Source: Acidobacteriaceae bacterium
GTDB lineage: Bacteria; Acidobacteriota; Terriglobia; Terriglobales; Acidobacteriaceae
Assembly: GCA_030041515.1 (NCBI GenBank)
Contig: JASHNS010000104.1
Coordinates: forward strand, 1-43,897
Direction of reading: 5' to 3'
DNA length: 43,897 bases
Shown here: in pieces, positions 12,441-21,416 of the stretch
Layout: every line of letters starts with the position of its first letter
How positions within the stretch are numbered: the stretch's first letter is position 1
The notes under the pieces: model-generated
Told to the model about the DNA's origin: nothing
What the model saw: only the letters and a program-made list of their open reading frames with translations
Databases searched by the model: none
Translations under genes and position numbers: made by a program

Positions 12441-15254
12441 ATGCGTCTCCAAAACTGCTTTTCCCATCGTGGATTCCGCCCCGCCGCCGGCCTCGCGCTC
12501 AGCGGCCTGCTCGCGCTCGCCGCCTCCGCACAGGTCGTGCCCTGGCGCACAAAAATCGCGGCTTCGCCCGACGCCCATACCCTCCCGCAGGACCGCGGCG
12601 CCGACGGCCTCGCCCAAACCCTGCGCAAGCTCGACACCTGGGGCAGCCTGCTCTTCATCGTCGCGCATCCTGACGACGAGGACGGCGGCATGCTCGCGTA
12701 TGAATCGCGCGGGCACGGCGTGCGTACCGCCATGGTTACGCTGAACCGCGGCGAAGGCGGCCAGGATGCCATGTCCGGCGCCAGCGACGATGCACTCGGC
12801 CTGATCCGCACCAACGAGCTGCTGAAGGCCGACGAATACTCCGGCACCGAGCAGTACTTCTCATCGGTCGTGGACTACGGCTTTTCAAAGACCCTGGAGG
12901 AAGCCCACGAGAAGTGGGGACGCCAGCGCGTGCTGTGCGACGTCATCCGCATCGTCCGCGAGGATCGGCCGCTGGTTCTTGCCTCCACATTCACCGGCAA
13001 CATCACTGACGGGCACGGCCAGCACCAGGCGTCCGGCGAAGCCAATCAGGATGCGTATCTTGAGGCAGGCAATCCCGCCGTCTGCCCGGACCAGATCGCG
13101 CAGGGGCTGCGTCCATGGACGCCGCTCAAGGTTTTCGCCCGCCAACCGTTTTTCCGTCCCTCGAACCAGGGCATCTTCGACTACGCCACAAACAAGTGGT
13201 CTCCGGTGCGCTTCTACGATTACGTAACGAAGCAATGGGTGGATCACTATCCTGCCCTGACGCTGCGCATCCCCGAGGGTACATGGGATCCGGCCCTCGG
13301 CGAGAGCTATATCCAGATCTCCCGCACCGGCTGGGGTATGCAGAAGTCGCAAAACGGCGGCGGAACCATCCCGTTACCCGGGCCGGCGTTCGTCAGCTAT
13401 CACCTCTACGGCTCGCGCGTTCCGGTTACGAAGCCCACGGAGGATTCGTTCTTCGACGGCATCGATACCTCGCTGCCCGGCATGGCCTCCCTCGTCCACT
13501 CCGGCGATCCCGGCTTCCTCGTGGCGGGGCTGAAGGCGATCCAGGCCCATGTCACGGCGGCGCAGTCCGGCTATCAGCCCACCCATCCTGAGCGCATCGC
13601 TCCGGAACTCGCCCTCGGCTACCAGGCTACGCAGCAGCTCCTTACCCGGATTGCCTCCAGCTCCCTCACTGCGGCCGACAAGGACAATCTCGACCACGAG
13701 CTCAACATCAAGCTCGCCCAGTTCAATACGGCTCTTGCTGAAGCTCTCGGTCTCCAGGTCGACGCCCTGCTGAGCACAGGCGAGGAGTCCCGGTTTGGCC
13801 CCAATGACACGCCGACAACGGTCACGCCCGGATCGGAGATTCAGGTGCGCGTCCGGGTTACGGCGGCGGATTCCGATCCAGACTCAAGCCCTGTCCAGCT
13901 CGCGCGCGTCTGGCTGGCCAATCCGAATGGCGATCACTGGGCGTTTAGCCACATCTCCGGCACGGATTCCGCCAACCCCGCACCCGTCTCCACGGACGTT
14001 CTCTTTCGTGCCACTGTTCCGTCCAGCGCGCAGCTCACCCGCCCGTATTTCACGCGCCCCAACATTGAGCAGCCGTACTACAACGTTGCCGACCCACGTT
14101 GGCAAGGTCTCCCGTTTGCGCCGTACCCACTGGCCGGCTGGGCGGAGTTCCTCTATCGCGGCGTGCCCATCCGCATCGGCCAGGTGGTGCAGACCCTTCA
14201 CTTCGTTCACGGAATCGGCGGTGTTTATCAGCCGCTCGCTGTGGTGCCGCGCATCTCGGTCAATCTTCCAGGGTCAGCCGGCGTCATTCCTGTCGGCCAG
14301 TCGGCCGTTCAATTCGCGGTGACCGTCAGCAACCGGGACCAGGCGCAGGCGGAAGGCACAGTCCACCTCGATCTGCCTTCCGGATGGGCGGCGGACCCGG
14401 CTTCGGCTGCGTTCCATCTCGCGCCGGGCTCGAGCCAGAACCTTGCTTTCACCCTCCACCCCGGCCCGCTCGCCAGCCGGAGCTATCAGGTCCGCGCCAG
14501 CGCCACGACAAACGGCCAGCACTTTACAGAAGGCTTTACCACGGTCGGCTATCCTGGCCTGCGCCCCTACTACCTCTATGCGCCCGCGGACTATACGTTT
14601 CGCGGGGTCGATGTGAAGCTGCCGCCGCATCTGAGCATTGCCTACATCATGGGCACGGGCGATACCGTCCCGCAGGACCTTGCCCAAATCGGTCTTCACC
14701 CGCAGCTCCTCACCCCGGCGCAGGCCGCTCAATCCAATCTCTCCTCATACGACGCGATCGTCATCGGAATCCGCGCCTACACGTCCGGTAACGGGATCGG
14801 TGCGGTCACTCCGCGTCTGCTCGATTATGTCCGCAATGGCGGCACGCTGATTGTCCAGTACCAGAGTGACGACTTCCCCGCCCCGTATCCGCTCTCTCTG
14901 GGCGACAATCCGGAGAAGGTTGTGGTGGAAACCGACCCCGTCGTCCTGCTCCAGCCGGAGAATCCGCTGCTCACCTGGCCCAACCGGATCACCTCCGCCG
15001 ACTTCAACGGCTGGATCGAGGAGCGCGGCCATTCGTTTCTGGCCTCCTGGTCGCCCCAGTACACCGCCCTCACCGAGACGCACGACCCAGGCCAGGATCC
15101 GCAAAAGGGCGGCCTGATTTACGCCCGCTGCGGGAAAGGCATTTGGATCTACGCCGCCTATGCTCTTTACCGTCAGCTTCCTCAGGCGGTTCCGGGTGCC
15201 TACCGCATTTTCGCCAACCTCATCTCCGCGGGCAGGAATCCGCATTTCCGATAG
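12441..15254 (+). CDS. Large secreted PIG-L family deacetylase
   Basis: A 937-residue exported protein. A signal peptide covers about residues 1-31 (basic start, then LALSGLLALAASAQ). The N-terminal PIG-L (LmbE-like) metal-dependent deacetylase domain, about 65-330, has the zinc motif AHPDDED (His76, Asp78, Asp79) with LNRGEGGQD after it and the distal DGHGQH (His192, His195). A middle beta-sandwich region (about 600-700, LPSGWAADPASAAFHLAPGSSQNLAFTL) resembles the NEW3 type domain. The C-terminal part (about 740-935, YDAIVIGIRAY, GGTLIVQYQ, GKGIWIYAAYALYRQLP) resembles a ThuA/glutamine-amidotransferase-like fold. It probably deacetylates an N-acetylated sugar or conjugate in the periplasm; the substrate is unknown. 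No Shine-Dalgarno sequence precedes the ATG, which was chosen because the signal peptide starts there. It is divergent from the APC permease. Confidence 0.87.
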   Translation: MRLQNCFSHRGFRPAAGLALSGLLALAASAQVVPWRTKIAASPDAHTLPQDRGADGLAQTLRKLDTWGSLLFIVAHPDDEDGGMLAYESRGHGVRTAMVTLNRGEGGQDAMSGASDDALGLIRTNELLKADEYSGTEQYFSSVVDYGFSKTLEEAHEKWGRQRVLCDVIRIVREDRPLVLASTFTGNITDGHGQHQASGEANQDAYLEAGNPAVCPDQIAQGLRPWTPLKVFARQPFFRPSNQGIFDYATNKWSPVRFYDYVTKQWVDHYPALTLRIPEGTWDPALGESYIQISRTGWGMQKSQNGGGTIPLPGPAFVSYHLYGSRVPVTKPTEDSFFDGIDTSLPGMASLVHSGDPGFLVAGLKAIQAHVTAAQSGYQPTHPERIAPELALGYQATQQLLTRIASSSLTAADKDNLDHELNIKLAQFNTALAEALGLQVDALLSTGEESRFGPNDTPTTVTPGSEIQVRVRVTAADSDPDSSPVQLARVWLANPNGDHWAFSHISGTDSANPAPVSTDVLFRATVPSSAQLTRPYFTRPNIEQPYYNVADPRWQGLPFAPYPLAGWAEFLYRGVPIRIGQVVQTLHFVHGIGGVYQPLAVVPRISVNLPGSAGVIPVGQSAVQFAVTVSNRDQAQAEGTVHLDLPSGWAADPASAAFHLAPGSSQNLAFTLHPGPLASRSYQVRASATTNGQHFTEGFTTVGYPGLRPYYLYAPADYTFRGVDVKLPPHLSIAYIMGTGDTVPQDLAQIGLHPQLLTPAQAAQSNLSSYDAIVIGIRAYTSGNGIGAVTPRLLDYVRNGGTLIVQYQSDDFPAPYPLSLGDNPEKVVVETDPVVLLQPENPLLTWPNRITSADFNGWIEERGHSFLASWSPQYTALTETHDPGQDPQKGGLIYARCGKGIWIYAAYALYRQLPQAVPGAYRIFANLISAGRNPHFR

Positions 15255-15496
15255 ATTCACATCCTGTAATCCCTTGAACTTTCAATAGCTTCCGCACAAC
15301 TCCCCGCGCGCGTCCCGTCTCGGTTTTCCCCGAACATTCATCGTCCGTTCTCTGCCCATTCACAATCGCCTGCGACGATGCCCCTGGGCAGTTGTGGCTC
15401 GGTTCGGAAGCGCATCGCGCAGTCCGCTGTTTCTTTCGTGCCCACCGCAAACCCCGGCTTTCCCCCTTTCACGCATTTCCCAATTTGAGAGGCTCA

Positions 15497-17314
15497 ATGA
15501 CCCATCGAAGCAAGGCGCTTGCCACCCTGGTGCTGACTCTGTCTGTTACCGCCGGTTATGCGCAGAGCGCGGCCGGCTCCGCTGATACTGCCCCCCAGAC
15601 GCATCCTCACCACAAACGTCATGTCGAAAAACGGGGACCCTCGGTCGAAGACCAGATCCAGGCCCTCCAGAACCAGATGCAGCAGCAGGCCGGAGAGATC
15701 GAGAACCTGAAGCAGCAACTCTCCGACCGCGACGCCCAGCTGCAGCAGGCGCAGCAGGCGGCTCAGCAAGCCCAGCAAGCCGCCCAGCAGGCGCAGAGCG
15801 CGGCCAACCAGGAGCAGCAGACGGTGACCGCCAATACCACTGCCGTCTCCAACCTGCAGAGCTCTGTGGATGATCTCAAGTCCTCCACCAGCGCGGCGGT
15901 GGTGGAAGTGCGGAAGCAGACCGAAGAAGTGAAAAAGGCCGTTGAGAATCCCGATGCCCTCCACTACAAGGGCATCACCCTCTCGCCGGCCGGCAGCTTC
16001 CTGGCGGCCGAGACCGTGTGGCGCAGCAACGCCACCGGTGACGGTCTCAACACCCACTTCACCGCCATTCCGCTCGAATATTCCGGCGAAGGACAGCTGA
16101 CTGAGTTTCACGCGACGGGGCGCCAGTCGCGCCTGGCCCTCAAAGCCGACGGCAAACTCGACAACGTCGACATGACGGGCTACTACGAGACGGACTTCCT
16201 GAGCGCTGGCGTCACGTCCAATAACAACCAGTCCAACAGCTACACGCTGCGCATGCGTCAGCTTTGGGCGCGTGCTGCATTCAACAGCGGCTGGAACATC
16301 AGCGGGGGGCAGATGTGGTCCCTGGCCACCGAAACCACGCACGGTCTCGATAACGGTACGGAGATTCTGCCGGGCACCATCGACCCACAGTACGAAGCCG
16401 GCTTTGTCTGGACACGTCAGTATGGCTTCCGCGTCGCGAAGGACTTTGGCAACAGGTTCTGGATCGGAGCTTCGGCCGAGAACCCGCAGGCTCTCCCCGG
16501 CGGCAGCAACCCGGCGGATGAAACGATCGGCGCAGCCGGCGATACCGGTGGGCTCCTCAATAACCAGGCCAATTACACGTTCAACCGCGCGCCCGACCTG
16601 ATCGCGAAGATTGCGGCAGAGCCTGGCTGGGGGCACTGGGAACTCTTCGGGATTTCCCGCTTCTTCTATAACCGGATCTACCCCAATGCGACCGCGACGC
16701 CTGCCAGTTCCGCAGGCGCCTATAACGACACGGTGACCGGCGGTGGCATCGGCGGCGGATTCCGCGTGCCCTTTGCCTCGAAGAAAATCAGCCTTGGCCT
16801 CAAGGGTCTCTACGGCGACGGTGTCGGCCGCTACGGAAGCTCGACGATCGCCGATATCACCTTCCGCAAGGACGGCACGATCTCGCCGCTGCACACCTGG
16901 TCGGCTCTCAGCACCGTCGAGCTCTTCCCCACCAATCGCTGGTACATCTACCTGAACTATGGCGGCGACTACGTGGGCCGCGACCTTCAGGATGGAGGTA
17001 CCGACGGCTACGGCCTGTACACCGCAAATATGTCGGGCTGCGATACGGAAGCGCTCCCGTCGTCATCGGGCGGCGAGTACGCGCCCGGAGGCACGGGAAC
17101 CTGCAGCGGGAACACCAAGGACGTTCAGGAGTTCACCGCCGGCTACTGGTACAACTTCTACAAAGGCCCCAAAGGCATGTTCCGCTACGGGCTCCAATAC
17201 AGCTGGTTCGATCGCAATCTCTGGTCCGGCAGCGGTGGCCCGCTCAACCCCAATGGCGGCGCCTATGGCAAGGACAATATGGTCTTTACCTCCATGCGTT
17301 ATTACCTCCCTTAG
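15497..17314 (+). CDS. Outer-membrane porin-like protein with N-terminal coiled coil
   Basis: A 605-residue protein. The signal peptide is about residues 1-22 (LATLVLTLSVTAGYAQS). A histidine-rich linker (THPHHKRH) is followed by a long coiled coil, about 48-150, with a glutamine/alanine-rich core of repeated QQAQQAA units. Then comes a beta-barrel region (about 155-605) with alternating aromatic strands that ends in YYLP; the final aromatic pair is near, but not at, the C-terminus. The pattern fits a porin that uses a periplasmic coiled coil to trimerise or reach the cell wall. The ATG has GAGAGG six bases upstream. A 242-nt gap without recognisable genes precedes it and a strong terminator follows, so it is a single-gene unit. 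The substrate is unknown. Confidence 0.82.
   Translation: MTHRSKALATLVLTLSVTAGYAQSAAGSADTAPQTHPHHKRHVEKRGPSVEDQIQALQNQMQQQAGEIENLKQQLSDRDAQLQQAQQAAQQAQQAAQQAQSAANQEQQTVTANTTAVSNLQSSVDDLKSSTSAAVVEVRKQTEEVKKAVENPDALHYKGITLSPAGSFLAAETVWRSNATGDGLNTHFTAIPLEYSGEGQLTEFHATGRQSRLALKADGKLDNVDMTGYYETDFLSAGVTSNNNQSNSYTLRMRQLWARAAFNSGWNISGGQMWSLATETTHGLDNGTEILPGTIDPQYEAGFVWTRQYGFRVAKDFGNRFWIGASAENPQALPGGSNPADETIGAAGDTGGLLNNQANYTFNRAPDLIAKIAAEPGWGHWELFGISRFFYNRIYPNATATPASSAGAYNDTVTGGGIGGGFRVPFASKKISLGLKGLYGDGVGRYGSSTIADITFRKDGTISPLHTWSALSTVELFPTNRWYIYLNYGGDYVGRDLQDGGTDGYGLYTANMSGCDTEALPSSSGGEYAPGGTGTCSGNTKDVQEFTAGYWYNFYKGPKGMFRYGLQYSWFDRNLWSGSGGPLNPNGGAYGKDNMVFTSMRYYLP
15721..15815 (+). repeat. Imperfect CAG-rich repeat inside the porin gene
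   Basis: A run of CAG, CAA and GCN codons encodes the QQAQQAAQQAQ stretch of the coiled coil. The unit CAGGCG/CAAGCC recurs imperfectly. Such tracts can gain or lose units, which would change coiled-coil length in steps. Confidence 0.6.
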
Positions 17315-17334
17315 TTTGCTTCCTGAAACAAAAC

Positions 17335-17362
17335 GGACCCGCCTCGGCGGGTCCTCTTTTTT
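17335..17362 (+). terminator. Rho-independent terminator after the porin gene
   Basis: GGACCCGC and GCGGGTCC form a perfect 8-bp stem with a CTCG loop (one further pair is possible), followed by TCTTTTTT. It begins 20 nt after the porin stop and is the best intrinsic terminator in the window. The convergent gene on the other strand ends 22 nt further on. Confidence 0.9.
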
Positions 17363-17384
17363 GCCCAAAACAGGGTCGGACAAC

Positions 17385-18326
17385 TTAGTAGAACGATCCC
17401 CCGCGGCCCGCTTGAGAGAGAAATGCAGAGGGCGGCGCGCCTGGCTTGTCCTTGCCCCAGGTCCAGTACATTCCCACGTAGGCGTAGTTCTCGGTTTGCC
17501 CGGCAACCGAGTGACCGTACGCGAAGAGGAACTGGTGGTTCGGATTGCGTTTGAAATGGTAGACGCCCCCCAGATCGATCAGCGTGGATGCCTGCGTTTG
17601 CGGCGCGGCGAAGCCTTCCTTGCCGTGGGCGAAAACTTCGCCGCCGACCTCCATTCGGTCGCCCCACGTGTACTTCAGCAGGAATCCGCCATAGGGAAAA
17701 TCGCGGTACTGCACCTGCGGGACGACCGTCTCGCCCGCGCCCCCATCCAGCAGCCAGGGGCCGAAGTTCTTCTGCAGCCACAGCGGAAGACGGTACCACA
17801 CCTTGCCCACGCCCAGGCCTTTCGCATAGCTGCCGGTGGGCATTTCAAACATGGTGAACGTGCCGGCCCGGGGGATATACTTCGTCTCTTTGAGATACGC
17901 GATTTTCGCTCCCAGCTCCATGTCGGTCAGCCCGAAGTACGTGCCACCCACTCCGCCGGGAAAGTAAGCCGGATTATTCGACGGTGCGACCACGCCCCAC
18001 GGCAGGATGGCGTGGAGTTGTACACGCGGCACAGCACCCCAGTTGAACTCGAAAGCCGGTCCCTGAGAATCCATCTCGACCGGCGTCCCGTCGGCCGAGC
18101 CGAAAATGTAGAACTCGTAGTGATGCAGATCGACCGGGACCGGATCATCGGTCTGATACGGCGGTCCCTGCGCCCGGAGGCACGGCGCAATCAGCGCCAG
18201 AAGCAGGAACACGAGCAGGCGGGCGGCTGGGATGCCGGCAATTCTCACGCGACAGGCTGAGCGTTCGTGCGGCACGCTGAGGAACTCCGCTGGGGACCGT
18301 GATCCCCTGTGTCGAAGTTCGAGCAT
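17385..18326 (-). CDS. Outer-membrane transporter-like protein (PF13557-like)
   Basis: A 313-residue exported protein. A hydrophobic signal segment (IAGIPAARLLVFLLLALIAP, ending CLRAQ near residue 53) follows an unusually long N-terminal stretch. The mature part begins GPPYQTDDPVPVDLHHYEFYIFG and continues with beta-strand-rich sequence (FEFNWGAVPRVQLHAILPWG), the pattern I associate with the meta-pathway phenol degradation-like outer membrane family, a broad porin-like group. The function is unknown. The ATG has AGGA eight bases upstream. A GTG at 18248 would give a more normal signal peptide but lacks a ribosome-binding site, so the true start is uncertain. Confidence 0.72.
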   Translation of the reverse strand: MLELRHRGSRSPAEFLSVPHERSACRVRIAGIPAARLLVFLLLALIAPCLRAQGPPYQTDDPVPVDLHHYEFYIFGSADGTPVEMDSQGPAFEFNWGAVPRVQLHAILPWGVVAPSNNPAYFPGGVGGTYFGLTDMELGAKIAYLKETKYIPRAGTFTMFEMPTGSYAKGLGVGKVWYRLPLWLQKNFGPWLLDGGAGETVVPQVQYRDFPYGGFLLKYTWGDRMEVGGEVFAHGKEGFAAPQTQASTLIDLGGVYHFKRNPNHQFLFAYGHSVAGQTENYAYVGMYWTWGKDKPGAPPSAFLSQAGRGGSFY

Positions 18327-18393
18327 GGCACGGTCCTGGTCCCGCGTCTACCATGATCGACTTTCAAAGCGCCTAAGGTCGGGCGGAAGGTCT

Positions 18394-21210
18394 TCAGCCG
18401 ACTGGCTGTTCTTCGGCGACCGGTCCATGCGTTACCGCGCTCGGTTTCACGGGTGGTTCCGGAGCATCGCCGATCCGCTCTAAGAAGTGGCAGTCGACCG
18501 TGCTCTGCGGCTCTTCCGCCTTCTGTCCCTTGCGCGGCCGCCGTTTCGGCATCATCTCTTTATTGTTCGGGCAGACGAGGTAGAGGCCGCCATCCATCAC
18601 GCGCTCCACGACATACGGCGATCCGCACTGCGGACACTTCTGCGCCACCGGTTTCAGATTCGAGGTGAAGTCGCACTTCGGATAGCGCGTGCATCCCCAG
18701 AAGACATTGCCGGTGCGCGCCTTGCGCTCGGCGATGTCGCCCTCACCGCACTTCGGGCACTTCAGCCCTTCGATCAGGTTCTGCTTGATGTACTTGCATT
18801 TCGGATAGCCCGAGCAGGAGACGAATTCGCCGTAGCTGCCCGTCCTCAGCACCAGTTGCTTGCCGCATTTCGGACAGGTCTCGTCCAGCGGCACAGCAGG
18901 CTTCGACTGCTGTTTCTGGCTTAGCCGCCGGATCGTCCGGCACGGCGGATCTGCGTTGTAATCCGGGCACGCCATGTATGCGCCGAACGGCCCGCGCCGC
19001 AGCACCATCACTTTGCCGCAGTTCTCGCAGTATTCTTCCGCCGGACCATTTTCCCCGTCGGCGGCCTGCAGGTCCGGTTTCGACGTGTGGTGCTCTTTGG
19101 TAAAACCGCAGCTCACCTGCTCCACGGTCACCTTGCGGCCGGCGCTCAGCGCCTTTTCAATCCCGGGCGTCAGCTCAGTCTTGTTCTTCACTTCGGCGAC
19201 GGTGGTTTGCTCCTCGCCTTCCGTGGTTTTCACGAGCATCGGATACTTCAGCTTGCCCTCGATCTTCGCAATGACTTTCTTAGGCTCCTTCTTCCACGCC
19301 GTTGCTGAAACAGCCACCGGCTTTTCCTTTGCATAGGCGCTGCAGGCGTAAAACGAGCCGAACTTGCCCCACTTGAGCACCAGCGGCGAGCCACACAGAT
19401 CGCACTTCTCGTCTGTGGGCTTTTCCCACCGCTTCACGTTTTCCATGTGCTTCTCGGCGCGCTTCAGTTCCTCTTCAAAGTGGTCGTAGAACCCCTTCAG
19501 CAGATCCGTCCACTTCTCTCTGCCTTGCTCAATCTCGTCCAGTTCTTCTTCGAGCTTCGCCGTGTATTGCGTGTCGAAGATATAAGGGAAGTTCGCGACC
19601 AGCAGCTCCGTCACGACCGTTCCAATCTCCGTCGGATAAAACCTTCCCCCCTTGCCGGTCGGCGGAATCTTCGTGACGTACTCGCGATCCTGAATCGTCG
19701 TGATAATGGACGCGTACGTCGACGGCCTGCCAATCCCCTGTTCCTCCAGCTCCTTCACCAGCGACGCTTCGTTGTAGCGCGGCGGCGGCTCGGTAAAGTG
19801 CTGCTCCGGAATCGTCCGCATCAGACGCAGGCCATCGCCATCGTTCAGCGCCGGCAGCGCATGTTTCAGATCCTCGTCGTCGTCGGCCGAATCCGAGGCC
19901 TCGTGATACACGCGCAGAAATCCATCGAACTTCAGCACCGATCCGCTGGCGCGGAAGTCGTAGCGCCGGTCTGCCTTCGCTTCAATGTTGATCGTCGTCT
20001 GGTCGTACACCGCAGGAACCATCTGCGAGGCGACGAACCGCTGCCAGATCAGCTTGTACAGCCGGTACTGCTCGTCGCTGAGGTAGCGGCGAATCTCGTC
20101 CGGGTGCAACTCGGGATTGGTCGGACGAATCGCCTCGTGCGCATCCTGCGCGTCGTTCTTCGAGCGATACGCGTTCGGCTGCTCCGGCAGGTACTGGCTG
20201 CCCAGCTTCTGCCCGATGTATCCGCGCACCGCCGTAATGGCGTCCGGCGAAACGCGCGTCGAATCGGTACGCATGTAGGTGATCAAACCCACCGTGCCTT
20301 CCGATCCAAGGTCCACGCCTTCGTAGAGCCGCTGCGCGACGCCCATCGTTCGCCGCACGTTGAATCCGAGCTGCCGCGAGGCATCCTGCTGCAGCTTGCT
20401 GGTGGTAAAGGGAGGCGTCGCACTCCGCCGGCGCTCTTTGCGCTCCACCTGGCGGACGCTCCACTGCGCCTTGCCCAGGGCGGCCACGATCGCCTCGGCC
20501 GTTTTACCATCGCCCACGGAAGGCGCGCTCACCGTCGCCACCTCTGCCTTCGTCCCATCGATCGCGATCAGACGCGCCGTAAACTCCGCGCCTTCCGGCA
20601 CCGGCGTCAGCGCCGCGTCAATCGTCCAGTACTCCACGGCCTTGAACTGCTGAATCTCGCGCTCCCGCTCCACAATCAGCCGCACCGCGACCGTCTGCAC
20701 GCGCCCCGCGGAAAGCCCGCGCCGCACCTTGTCCCACAGCAGCGGCGAAATCTTATAGCCCACGATGCGGTCCAGCACCCGCCGCGTCTGCTGCGCGTCC
20801 ACCAGGTTCTCGTCGACGTTGCGGGCCTGGTCGAAGGCCTGGACCACCGCCTTCTTTGTGATCTCATTAAAGGTCACGCGATGGATGCGGCTCTTATCTT
20901 TGACCGCCGGGAGCAGCTGCATCGCCAGATGCGCCGCGATCGCCTCGCCTTCGCGGTCCGGGTCAGGCGCAAGATACACGGCATTCGCGCCTGCCGCCAT
21001 CTTCCGCAGCTTCGCGACGACCTTTTCCTTGTCCGGCGTGACGATCAGCGTAGGCTTGAACGTCCGTTGCTTCAGCTCCACGCCGATATCCCGCTTCGGC
21101 AGGTCCATGATGTGGCCGAACGAAGCTTCGACCTGGTAATTGTTGCCCAGATATTTGTTGATCGTCTTTGCCTTGGCGGGCGACTCGACGATAACCAGCG
21201 ATTTGCTCAT
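18394..21210 (-). CDS. topA: DNA topoisomerase I
   Basis: A 938-residue type IA topoisomerase that relaxes negative supercoils. The N-terminal Toprim domain has Glu9 (VESPAKAK) and the metal-binding DPDREGE at 83-89. The catalytic tyrosine is Tyr312 in GLITYMRTDSTR. The C-terminal third has five cysteine-rich topo zinc-ribbon units (starting CDLCGSP, CENCGKV, CPKCGKQ, CPKCGEG and CPQCGSP); the first and last appear to have only three cysteines, so they may not hold zinc. A basic and acidic tail follows. The ATG has AAGGGA seven bases upstream. It follows dprA on the same strand, a pairing common in bacteria, after a 206-nt gap that probably holds its own promoter. Confidence 0.97.
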   Translation of the reverse strand: MSKSLVIVESPAKAKTINKYLGNNYQVEASFGHIMDLPKRDIGVELKQRTFKPTLIVTPDKEKVVAKLRKMAAGANAVYLAPDPDREGEAIAAHLAMQLLPAVKDKSRIHRVTFNEITKKAVVQAFDQARNVDENLVDAQQTRRVLDRIVGYKISPLLWDKVRRGLSAGRVQTVAVRLIVEREREIQQFKAVEYWTIDAALTPVPEGAEFTARLIAIDGTKAEVATVSAPSVGDGKTAEAIVAALGKAQWSVRQVERKERRRSATPPFTTSKLQQDASRQLGFNVRRTMGVAQRLYEGVDLGSEGTVGLITYMRTDSTRVSPDAITAVRGYIGQKLGSQYLPEQPNAYRSKNDAQDAHEAIRPTNPELHPDEIRRYLSDEQYRLYKLIWQRFVASQMVPAVYDQTTINIEAKADRRYDFRASGSVLKFDGFLRVYHEASDSADDDEDLKHALPALNDGDGLRLMRTIPEQHFTEPPPRYNEASLVKELEEQGIGRPSTYASIITTIQDREYVTKIPPTGKGGRFYPTEIGTVVTELLVANFPYIFDTQYTAKLEEELDEIEQGREKWTDLLKGFYDHFEEELKRAEKHMENVKRWEKPTDEKCDLCGSPLVLKWGKFGSFYACSAYAKEKPVAVSATAWKKEPKKVIAKIEGKLKYPMLVKTTEGEEQTTVAEVKNKTELTPGIEKALSAGRKVTVEQVSCGFTKEHHTSKPDLQAADGENGPAEEYCENCGKVMVLRRGPFGAYMACPDYNADPPCRTIRRLSQKQQSKPAVPLDETCPKCGKQLVLRTGSYGEFVSCSGYPKCKYIKQNLIEGLKCPKCGEGDIAERKARTGNVFWGCTRYPKCDFTSNLKPVAQKCPQCGSPYVVERVMDGGLYLVCPNNKEMMPKRRPRKGQKAEEPQSTVDCHFLERIGDAPEPPVKPSAVTHGPVAEEQPVG

Positions 21211-21416
21211 CTTGTCCCTTTACTTCCCACGCCGTGCTTCGTGGCTCTCCACAAGCCGGCCTTCCCAGTCCTTCGCGTACAGCCTTGCGGCTTCATCTCT
21301 TCCCTGCTCGCGTTGTCGTGACCGTTCTTTCCGGAAGCTACCACGACCTGCCGTCCGGAATCCACAAACGGGCATTGCAGCCGACTTTCAGCTGGCGACG
21401 GCTACAGCCGGGAAAC

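Noticed and set aside
15721-15815. CRISPR-like or direct-repeat array
   Set aside because: The repeats are in-frame Gln/Ala codons inside a signal-peptide-bearing coiled-coil protein, without spacers.
15494-16894. Minus-strand open frame of 466 codons opposite the porin
   Set aside because: Its leucine-rich stretch is just the complement of the CAG repeat tract of the coiled coil.
19447-21321. Plus-strand open frame of 624 codons opposite topA
   Set aside because: Antisense to intact topoisomerase I; the product is arginine/leucine-rich without any domain.
21365-21410. Possible terminator hairpin (AGCCG/CGGCT arms) after dprA
   Set aside because: The stem is short, partly wobble-paired and lacks a U tract; not strong enough to list as a feature.
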